NCBI GenBank assembly: GCA_941918925.1
Contig: OW799234.1
Location: 13,840,501-13,904,500, forward strand
Source: Phyto melanocephala
Lineage: Eukaryota; Arthropoda; Insecta; Diptera; Rhinophoridae
Length of the DNA: 64,000 bases
Reading direction: 5' to 3'
Shown piece after piece: positions 12,801-24,800 of the stretch (position 1 is the stretch's first letter; each line of letters opens with the position of its first letter). Below the pieces are notes generated by a model. It made no database searches and was not told where the DNA came from. It was given only the letters and a program-made list of their open reading frames with translations. The position numbers and the translations under genes were made by a program.

Positions 12801-15800
12801 TAATCAATGTTATTGTTATGCCAAAAAGTTTAGGTGACACACCCACTTTAACGACTACCTCCCATATAACGGTTTATCTTAAATTCATGTAATTTCTCTA
12901 TTGACAAAGTTTTTGGGAAAATAAAGGACTATATTGAAATATCTAAGTTGTATTTATTAGCAGAAACTTTATTGACACAGCTACTTTAACACACTTTCAT
13001 TGAAAGACTACATTTACAAAAGCATTTTAGTAGCATATCGAAGTTATAAAGGGTGGTTAAATTTTAAGGACCGATGTTGTATTTAAATAAAACACAAATT
13101 ATTTAGGATATTATTATTTCTTTTTACAATGATAATATTTGTATGGTTCAATTATGTATTTAACAAAATATTGGCCAAATGCCCCCCCCCCCCCCCATCC
13201 TTGGCGCCACCCCTCTATCTGATGGTCCAAATTTTCAATGACAATATTGATGCTCAAATGTTGGGCATGATGATGAGTCGAGGTTGACTGCTCTTTTGCC
13301 ACACTATCGCAAAAAACAGCAATAGTTCCCATTCAACGAACTAAGAAGGCATTCACAGATTTTCTAACATTTTATACAGACTTGTTTTGCAGAAATTTAA
13401 ATATTTTTTACAATTCTCCCGATTGTGGACGAATTTGAACGATTATGTTGATCAAAAGAATTACGAACTGTACAAAATGCATTTTGATTTGAACGCCCAT
13501 TTTTATAAAAAACCTGAATAACTTTAAAGCGTTGCTCATTTGCGTATCTTTCCACGGATCAAATTGAGTAAGTTTGAGATTTAGAAATGTCAAATGAAAT
13601 GCTGAAAACAAATTTAAAGACTAGGTGTAGTTCACCTTCAACATGGGCCCTTAAAATTTAACCACCCTCTACAAAGAAAGTGATACATATTTTATTATAA
13701 AGAGATTATTCCATAATGATTAACAAAATAATAAATATTGTGCTTTAAATGTACACAAAATTGGTGGTGGGTATAAAAGATTCGGCACAGCCGAATATAG
13801 TGCTCTTACTTGTTTTTTTTTTGTTTTGCTTTACAAAATAAACCCAATTTTATATAGAAAAATTTTTTTTTAACTATTTTGCTATTAAAGGAATGAATAA
13901 AATATAATTTTATGATTAAAATTATTTACTTTTGAATGGAGAACGGTTGGGACATCAAATGAAAGATCTGTCTGGGTTAATAACAATTAATTAAATTGGT
14001 TATTAAAATCAATAGCGGAATTGGTTAAAATTTTATTACACCAAAACTGGTCGTGTGTACGGGTGAGATGGTACCTTGGAACGAAGAAACAAGGGGGCCT
14101 AAAATAAATGAAAAAAAAATAAATTGTTTGTATTTACATTAAACATTTGTATTTTTTTATTTTTCTAGAACAACTAGCAATAATTTAAGATTTTTGAAAA
14201 AAAAAGAAAAAACGTAAAACCAAAAACCAAAAACAAAACAATTTATTACGAAACCGCTTACTTTCTTTTTACAACTACAGTGTCGTTTAGGTTAAAAGGC
14301 ATCTGCATAGATCTAAAGCTATATAATTAGGGTTCAAATTCCCGCATTAAGATTTAATCAAAATACTACTTGGTCATATCTATGGATTTAAAAAAAATTC
14401 TTATCTTAGATCCTAGTTGAAAATCTGTAAAATCTATCTAAAACTGTTAAAATGTAACGCGAAAACTTTTTCCGTAGCAAATATTTGCATTCGGCAAATA
14501 TTTGTATTTTTATTAACATTCGCATTCACGAATACATAATAGTGATATTCGTTACATCACTAATGGAAACATACCTAATGACGTCTGGTAGATAAAAATT
14601 TCTTTAAATCTATAAATTTAATCTAAAGTTTTCAAGTGCATTTATTATTATAATCTTTATAGAAATTTTAGTATTTAAAAAAAGCTAATCTTTCTTGATT
14701 AAAAAGTCAAGTCATTAAAATAAACAAAGTAATAATCGTGCATAAATCGAATCTGTAAAAAATTTATTAACAAATTCAAGTCTAGTATTTCATAAGTGCA
14801 AAGTCTTATCTTTTGATAACTATACCTAGATTTTCAGGATTTCTTTTAAATGATAGACATTTATTATCTTTAATTTATTTTACCCCAATGACCAAAGGTC
14901 ATAAATTCGTAAGTGTTGACAAATAATAGTTTTGTACAGTTATTGATTTATGCTTAGGAATTTATCATGTGTAGACCTGCTAACATATTCCAAGTTCATG
15001 AACGTGAATTTATTTATAATTATTAAACATGTTTTTTTATTGATTATTAAAAAAAAACAATTGTTCGGCTTGGACTTTGTTTGCTGGGAATAAAAGGTGT
15101 TTTTGAAATGAAAAAAACGTATATTAACATAAAGTATACAATATAAAAATTTTTATGAATTCATTTTTTATTAAATGAATTAATTATCTTTTTCAATAAA
15201 TACATTAACAAATCCGTATATACTTCAAATATTTGCACAGTACATATATATATTTTCATGTAAAATAGTGCAAATTTGTATAACTATACATTAGGGAAGC
15301 TAATAGAGAAAACAATGAAGGCAATGTTGGTAAAAGCATAAATACATTTGAAGTTCGAACAAACGTACTTAACATATTTTATTTTTTAAAGTTAAAAAGA
15401 TACTTTAGAATAAGTTAAGCTGGTCGTAAACAAAAATTACAGATGCCCTTGGGCTATCAGATGAAAAAATCGAGATCCTTTTCATGAGTTCTAATCCAAT
15501 GTTATTTACTCAAAAGTACCTCAACTCTTTTTAAAGATACTTGTACATGCAGAAGCTCTACACGGGAGTGCTGTTCCTTGAATAGGTAGATACTCTGCTT
15601 AATTCTCCTTACATAATCTAATAATAAATTTCCTTAATGCCTGGATAATTGGGGAGTAATTGATGTAAGCGGAGATTTTCTTTATCGTCACCTGGATGTC
15701 AATATGCAGATTAATACGATAGCCATAAGTTTCAGAGAAAATAGTTTAAAAAAAATCAGCAGCCTTTTTAGTTGCTGGGATCTTAGTTTGAGAGACACTG

Positions 15801-18800
15801 CAATCAACAATACGATTGTAAGACATCTTAATGCTTAGTTACTAAAAACATATGCAAATTTCTATAATGCCTGGCTTCTCAATGAAGACCAGTTTTTTGG
15901 CTGATATGGCCACTGTCACAGTTTTTGATACCAATAACCCTTTAGTGACCTTGGTCCTATTGAGAGTCGTCCTACTAATTCATATTTTGGCATTACCTTT
16001 GTTGTATCAATTTGTCGTTGCATATACTATATAAATATGCATTTGAGGTGAACTAAAGTATTTAAGAAGCCGTATTAATTTTAAAAATTAAAGAAGTGTT
16101 ACCCAATAAAATCAAAATAAATTATGAACATTCCAACGTGCTTACAGTATGTTGCATTAAAGTACGGAAACAGCAGTGCTCGGCTAACGAGGCCTTTAGA
16201 CAGTTTTGCAATTTAACAAGTAATCGCAGTTGAGAGACAATGTTTTTGTTTATGTTTTATATTTATGAATTTTGGCATATAAAATAAATGAGAAAGGAGA
16301 GAAAACTGTTAGATTTTGACAGCTTAAGTTTATAATAAGAGACGAAAAATATTATCAGCTGACGATTCAAGACTACCTAATGCATAAATTTACCTTGACT
16401 AGAATCAACTAAGAAATAAGGCGGCATTGACGTGTTATGTTAAAAAATCTTATGGGTTAATAAGTTAATAACTTTTTATAAAAAATAAAGAGTAACTGCC
16501 GTATTCATAAAATATATTTTAGGTTTATTTAAGGCTTATTTGACAGATGTTGTAGAGAAATTTGTCAAATAAGCCTTTAATAAACCAAAAATATTTTTTA
16601 TGAATACGGCAGTTAGATTTTATTTTTGATTTATAATTATATATGCGTGTTTAATGGGTTAATATTAATTATATTATCCCGCCACATTTTTTTATTCACA
16701 ATAATTTTTTTTTTTTTATATTGATATAATATGTGTATATATTTAGGTACTCCTCTCTTATAACATTCGAATGGCAACAACAAGGCGGATTAATAAAAAA
16801 AAACAACTAGAAAAAAAAAAAAGACACAACATATGTACATAAATACATATGTTAGTATGTAGGTATGTTCGTATATTACAGTAGATAGGTCCTGTCTACC
16901 CATCTCATACACTCTAACTTCTTACATACTACTCATGAAATTTTCAAACAGCCACTAATAAAAAAAAAACAATTTCGGTAAATAGGTCTTGTCTATATTT
17001 AGTCATGTTCTATTTTTTATGTTAAGACACAAATGTAGAAAAGCAAAACACATTCTCAGGTGAACAAACTCTTGGGAGAAAATTTCGTTTTTAAAAAGAG
17101 TACCAAATGTTTAGGTAGAAAAAACGTGTTTGGGTTTTTTCCATTGAGAATTATTATAATAGTGAGATCAGGTAGGAATTTACCGTTTCATTGTTGTTAT
17201 GCTTCTTTTAGGGCAGTATTTATTTTGTAATTTTGTAAGTAAAAGTAAGAAATCAAAAAAAAAACTCCTCAATTTACAAAAAGTAAGTTTATTATTTAAT
17301 AATTTTATACCCTACACTTATATTTCAAGCGTATACATAAACGTATAGCTTTGTCATTCCGCTTGTAAATTCTACAATATTGTTTTTCGATTTCATAAAG
17401 TATATATTTTCTGAAAACTTATGAACAGAGGAGTTCAGTCTGTTTGCCTGTCTGTCGGTGTGTTGTTTGAAATTAACTTTTTGAGGAACCCACATGTTGC
17501 ACATATTAGTATTTGGTATCAATCTTTTCGAAATATTCGAATAAATATTGGGAATGAAGCGCTATTGAAATTCAGCAAAATCGCCTTATAAGTTTTTGCG
17601 ATATGAGCATACAAAGACGATTTCCTAGTTTTTTATTTTTAAAATTTTTTATCACAAAAATTAACATTTTTCAATCCTGATGTAATTTATAGACACGCTT
17701 GTTACTGTTGTAGGTATTATATACTTCTAAGGAAGTTCTTACAAATCGGCCACTAACCGGCAAGGAAATTGGAAATCATTTTTTTAAATATATATTTTTT
17801 AAAACATATTAAGTTCCCCAAGCTTTTAAATAATTGTTGGACACACGTAATACACCAAATTGCAAGCCGTAGTTTTGGAAATTATTCTTGAGAAAAACTC
17901 ACAAATCGGCTTAAAACAAACTGAGATATAAGCACCACAATACAACTGCTTCGGTGGTTTTTCTAAAATTTACAAACGAAAATCGTGTTTTTTTCTGCTA
18001 CTGAAAACCCGAGAGAGTCGGTATAAAACTCTACAATAATTGTATGAATGGAAAGGACTTAACCAGTTAAATACAGTAAATTAAAAAATATGTTAAATCG
18101 AAAATGGCGTCTAAAACAAAATGGTGCATAATATTTTTCTTAACCTCATCAATTTCAAATAAAAGGGCTTAAGGAGTAGACTAATAGCTGCCTATGTAAA
18201 AATTTACAATAAAAGATGGCGTCGGAAATAATAAAGCAAGATCGTGTATAATAATATTATGCCTAAGTTCATGATGGTGAAGGGTATTATGAGATTCGGC
18301 ACGGCCGAATAAAGCACTCTAACCTATTTTTTAATTTAAATGATTTTCCATATTTGTACATACCAAGGCAAATTTATTAATTTATTCAGGTATCCTGTTC
18401 ATCAGATTATTATTTTTTTCTTCACTTATTTTAAACTTCATCGGTCAAAGCCCATAGATAATCTCATTTATTTCAAATGTCAAACTTTATATATAAAAAA
18501 ATATATAAACAAAAACTCCTCTCCGAACTCAGTGCTCTCAATTTAAGTGAACATTTACAAAAATTGAAAGCTTAAAAAAAATAAGATATTAAAACATTCA
18601 CAGATATCAATGAATAAAAAAAAAATATGAAGTTATCAAAAATCTTCTTACTCTAATTATTTAAAATACTTCATATATGTAAATATAAAAGGGTTATTTG
18701 GCATCAGTCACTGAACAATAAACAACAGTTTTAAGGCCGAAAAAAAATAAATAAAGACAAAAATATAAAAAAAATTGCCAAATTCGAAAATTAAGTTAAA

Positions 18801-21800
18801 CATTTTGAATTGAACAGAAAAGACTGTAATATGTGTAATTTAACCGCCGTATTCTTAAGAAATATTAAAGGTGTATTGAAGGCTTATTTAAAAAACTTCT
18901 GTACAATATCTGTCAAATAAGCCTTTTATAAACCTAAAATAATTTTTATAAATACGGCAGTAAATGTTTTTACCAAATTTCGTGGCATTAGGTACATTAT
19001 GGATTCTACTCCTAAAAAAATTTAAAATAATTGAAAAGGATCAATAAATTCTTTATAAGTATGTTTATTGAAAACTTTTGACAGATTAAAAAAAGCTATA
19101 AACAAGGCGAATTCAATCAGGTGATCTCTTCCCTACAACAACACTAAACTACATGTATTTTATTTTTGTATATTTGAATCAAATTGTCAAAAATTTTCTG
19201 ACTTAACACAAACAAACACACATTTGTTTACATCTTTTTAAAGTCACACTAAAATTAAAGAATTTTAATGTATTTTTTTCAAAACTTTGTATATATTTTT
19301 ATATTTCGCTCATTATTAAGTACACGAAATAAAGTTCCACTACCCTTAAAATATTTTTTTTACACATCGCGCAGGAAGACAATTTTTTACACGAAAACTT
19401 TACAATTTGTTAGTCTTTTAACTAAAACATATGTTTTTTTAATTTTTAAACAATTAACACAAATGTACATACATATGTATCTTTATTTTGAATTCAAACT
19501 GTTTTATCCATAGAAATTAAATTTTTTTACTTTTTAAAAATTTTTTAAAAAATTTCCGGCAAGCGAATGTAAACAAACATAAAAACACAAATTTGACATT
19601 TTGTTCTTAAACTTCGTTCACAGCTGATGAACAGCTGGGCTAAAGAGTTAACATGATATGAATTCGCCTTGGCTATAAATTACAAATCAAGGCATATTCA
19701 TACAGGTATATGCAACGGCGAATTCGCTGTGATGTTCTCTGTCAAATACCACTTATAAAAAACAAGCAATAATTTTTTATACATGGAGTTGGACAGTAGT
19801 GTTCCCTATCAGCTGGAATGATAATTTCACCTGTATAAATTCGCCTTGTTACAAATCATAAAAATTAAAAAAAAATTTTTACATGACACATTGTAAATAT
19901 TTTGTGTTTGTAAAATACAAAAAAGAATACCTAAAACAAAAATTAATTTTTTATTTGTCGAAAATTCTTTATATCGATGGACTACTTTACAGGAAAAGAA
20001 AAAAAAACTGAATAAAATTTAAGGTAATGAAAAGACTTGCAGCTTTTAATGTGTCTATAATTCCGTTATTTTCTACGATAGCTGACTAAATTTTTAAGGG
20101 GTGATGTGTTTGTATGTGAAATACCAGAAAACTTAAAAACCCCGGTTTCGTTAAAAATCGAGATACGCCTATTTTTAATTAAGCTTTTGATATGTATGTA
20201 CGAAAATATATAGAAAGTTTATCTAAAAATTTTTAATAATAAATTTAATTTTTGATTTTAATTTTCCTTCTAAATTTATTGGAAAGGAATCCTGACATTA
20301 AGGCAGGATTCAAAACAATATTTGAAAAGTATTTATTATTTGTGTAAAAAACCTGTTCAAAGACACCTACTGGATAAGTATTGTTTAATATTTTTTAAAC
20401 TACAACTCTTAGTAAATTCCGCAAAAAATCTATTTTTTCTAAATTTGATACAAAATATTTTCTCTTTATCATACATTATTATAAATACATAGTAGTACTC
20501 TCCACATAATTTATCTCTTCTTTTTTTTCTTTCTTTGTATGTGATACATTGTATGTGTTTAGTTTACGCAAAATACACATGACAGACTGTTGTAGGTAGT
20601 TTACTTTTATTTGATAACGTAATCAGAATGCGGCAAAATTAATTAAATACGAGTATACACATCACAAGTTCATGACTCCTTCTTTTACCAGACCAGACCA
20701 AGATCATACACACAAACCTCAAGCAAAAAAATTAAACACTTAAATAAACTTGAATCAATGACCAAGTAACATACTACAGTTATAAGTATGGGTTGAGAAA
20801 CAATTGGAACAAGAAGAAGACAAAAGCAATTTTATACTCATAGTAAAACAAAAATAACAAAAAGAATACAGACACACAGCCTTCTGTATAAATTAAACAA
20901 AAAACGTGGATTTAACTAAAAGGTGTACCAGACCTACTAGAGGGTTGGTTTTCCTTATGGGAGATTTTAAAGACCTTAACGAATAAAAATATGAGGTTTT
21001 GAACATTTGAGGGAGAAAGAGTTAAAATTAAATAAGATTTATAACATTGTAAATAATAAAAAAACATTGAAGACTTAAATTAATTTATTTGTACGAACTT
21101 TAATGTTTTATAGACAATATTATTATTTCTGTCTCGGGTTCATTGATTTTGATTTCTTCTATAACAAAAGTTTCAATTTTCTATTTGTGTTAATGAAATA
21201 ATAAACTGAAGATGTAAGTTTTATCAATATGTTGTCTTAATTTTCAAGCTTGAGATCAGTCTTTGATATAAAAAACTAGTTTATTTTTAACCAATATTTC
21301 GCTACCACATTGGGAAGCTTCTTCAAGGAAAGTTTTTTATTAATTAATTTTTATATAAAAAATTTATCTCAATCTCGAAAATTTATACAACGCAATGATA
21401 AAGAAAGATCGAAGAAATGTATATCAGTTTTATCCCGTATAAAATTTTTAAAACGTTTTACAATTTCATTATAAGCATATTATTTATTGAGAGTAAATCT
21501 TAATACTTAAAAAGGGTTTCAATTCAGTTCATTTATATCGATATAAAAGAAACAAATGTTGTTTATTGGTAATAGCATCACTTAAGAACGGTTGCACCCA
21601 TTTTGCTAATTTTTTTAAGCGTTTGTCTTATAACACAACTTTTGTTTTCGCAGAGAGAAATTTATTACGCCCATTTTTACATATACGTTTACGCCTACTT
21701 TTTAATTTATCTAAAATCAGAGAACGGCTGGACCAATTTGTCTCTTTTTTTTAGTAATCTAAGAATCTCGAGAATGATTCTTACGGATTTTTTTTTCATA

Positions 21801-24800
21801 ACATTTTAAGTGGGTGTGACACTTACCTCCCATACAAAATCATTATTTTTTGCCGCATATCTAGAGTACTGTTATACCTAAGATCTTTCGAACTCGTGTC
21901 TAGTATTATAGCAACAGCTGGCATAGTTAAGATTAAAATGAGCTAAGCGTGGCACCTTAAATATAAAACAAAACACATGAGATATCAAGAAAGTTTTTAA
22001 TCTATAATCTTAAAACTTTAGTAGTTTTCCTTTTATCTAATTTATCTTATTCTAACCAAATAACGATACGATCGGGAAGAAGAAGAAACTCATTACATGA
22101 TTTATTTCTGAAACAATAAATGTTACACTTTTCAATCCTGGTATTAGACTTTCCAATAATTAGACAGGATCAAATAAGGGGGCGTGGTACCTCTCATACA
22201 ATAAAAATATAATTAATGAAATACCTGCAAAATTATAATTATTTAAGGCCTTTAATTTTGTGTAATTTGATTTGATATTAGTTTACTTTTTCGGGCGCAA
22301 AATTTATAAGATCAGGGAACGTGTGGAAATAAAAACAAATAAATACCCTTGTTATCATTGCTGGAAAACTATAATTTTTATTTGGTTTAACGTACTAATA
22401 ATAATTAAAAAAGGATCCGAGAAGGGGGAGTAATACCCTCATATAAATAAAATGCTATTTGTGACAATTTTTATATAGCAAACATATGGTGGCAGACTAT
22501 ATTAAAATCTATGTAACTTCTAATGAATACAATGCAAAAATTTTGTTTTTGCCAGCAAAGCGCTGCGGATTCTGCTAGTTTTTCATAAATATTAAATTGA
22601 AACAATATTTCAGTTACATGTTTTAAAATAAAATGTTACAAAAATCTTATCTTGCTTTTTGTGTAGAAAATCTTTAAATCTTTTAAGTATGCTAAATCTT
22701 AACATATGGCAACACTATGCATCTGTAAAATATTTAATTTGCATACATATAAGCTCTTCTTTTCATTTGTTTGTAGACGATGCTTCTTAATCATAATAAG
22801 TACAACAAATATTATTGTTGTTAGGTCGTAAGACAACTCGTAAACATAGCTGCCAGATTTGACGATTTATCGTCATTTTGACGATTTTAGGTGCTAAAAA
22901 TTACATGTTGACGATTTGACGATTTATGTAATGTTTTTGACGATTTTCAAGAATTCAAGTTTGCAACATTTTTCATAACTTTTATATCAACCTTAAACTA
23001 AATAATAATAATTTGTAACGGTTTTTTATGTTATTAATAATAGAACAGAGTGAAAGAGATAAATCTATCATTATTTAATGTGTTTGTGTGGATAACTTTT
23101 TCACTTTCTACATTTTTAACATAGTATATGCCACATTTTATCAACTGATACATGCAAGACGAATAAATATAAATTTGGAAACGCCTTTAAAACAATTTTA
23201 ATTTTTTAGGTAAATTTATTTAAAAACAAGTGACAAATTAATATGCTTAAATACTTTAAAAAAATGGTAAGTTCTTTTTAATTATACAGTAAAACCTTAA
23301 AAATCAAACCTTATATTTTCAGTAGAAAATCAAGATGATGAAAATTGTAGCAGCTCTTACTCTGTAAGTAAAAATTTCATCAATTTTTTATACAAAACTT
23401 TGTAGTAGCTAAAATGAAATTTTAATGGTGTTTTTCACAGGAAACCAACAAGAAGAGGAAAATTAAGGAAGACTGGTTTGCAGATCTAGAAATAAGTTTA
23501 TGAGCTTACAAGCGATACAATGTAGTTTATTTAGGAATTGTACTCGTCTTACGCTCGTCTAAAGCCACCTAAATCGGTAGAAACTTTAGCAAGAAATGAT
23601 TATAATTATTTGTCAAATAGTCCAAAAAGATGCAGCCAATTTATTATTTTTTGTATTTATATATATATATATATATATTAATATTTATTTTTCGAAATTA
23701 ATTCTAAATTGTATTATTTTTATTTTAATGTTCTTAACTTAAAAGGGTCCAATAAAACCACTGGTCTCTCTAGATTTTAAAAGTTTGTTATGTTATGCAT
23801 TAAAGAAAAAATGTTTTGTTTTGAAAAATGCGTTTCTTTATTTTGACGTTTTTATGACGATTTGCGTAAACCATTTGACGATTTTGACGATTTTTTTCCC
23901 CCAAATTAGACGATTTTATCCCTATTTTATCTGGCAGCTATGCTCGTAAATAGTGAATTCTGTAGAGGGAGAGTAAATGGAGATTAAAATATTTAAAATA
24001 CTTTCATCAGTTTTTAAATAATATGTAGGTAGGTACGTTATAGGTAGTCAAGCCCGAAACTATTATACTCTACATCATAATATACAATAAAACACTCATC
24101 ACTCATGGTGAAGAGTGATAATTTTTATATATTGTACATATGTATGTATGTATTTTAAACAGTTTTCTAAGTGCCTTCCTAAGTTGTGTTGGTGTTACTG
24201 ACTATGGATCGTGGGGTGAAGGGAATGGCTGCAAGAACCTTAATTAGGCTACGTAAGTTGAAATTGCGTAACAGTAGGACTTTATTGGAACTTGACTGCA
24301 GGATGAGGGAATGTTACGGACTATATAGTAGTCACAGAAATAAGTTTTGACAGGAAATCTCCAATAATAATATCTAAAAGGGATTGGTTGATGGGATCCA
24401 AAAAACTGTTTTAAAGTTTTTACTGATGAATCTTAGATAAATTTAAGAAAGGGAACGGTTGTCTATATCATGGGGGAGAATATCAAGGGACTTTCTGATG
24501 ATTGTAGTATGTTCCCAGCGGGTATAAAAGCCATATATAGGGCCATATGCGCCCAGAATTAAGGAGTTTACTCTTTATTTTAATAGTCAGTTAGTTTTTA
24601 AGGCCTTGAAAGGACATTATGTCAAATCAAGGCCAAGTTACGGCATTCGATCACGATCGAAATTTTATTCGAACGATCGAGTTCGCTGTGCTTTAGGTAT
24701 AAAGAATAATAATAATAAGAATTTTCAAATTTCGATCACGTTCGAATGCCGTAATTTGCCCACAAGACTAATAAGAGACTATTGGAAAGCTGTTGATAGA

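Larger units (their letters stand above)
10782..13815 (+). mobile_element. DINE-1/INE-1-like (Helentron-type) element, subfamily A, about 3.0 kb
   Basis: It starts TATACCCGCCACC and ends with the hairpin TTCGGCACAGCCGAA (13781-13795), then TATAGTGCTCTTACTTGTTTT. Internal hallmarks shared with the fly DINE-1/INE-1 family are CCCATAAAGTATATATATTC (about 10862), GTCCGTCCGTCTGTCCGTCTG (about 10919) and repeated CCACGCCCACTTTAACGCCCAC. No coding sequence is present; such elements are non-autonomous and thought to borrow Helentron proteins. The body contains a 288-bp tandem array and a mariner insertion. Family assignment is from memory of the DINE-1 consensus. Confidence 0.8.

Noticed and set aside
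11396..13020. CRISPR-like array
   Set aside because: Units are 288 bp, contiguous without unique spacers, inside a eukaryotic transposon.
13114..13611. Two minus-strand frames of about 70 codons
   Set aside because: Fragments of the deleted mariner at 13049-13669, not independent genes.
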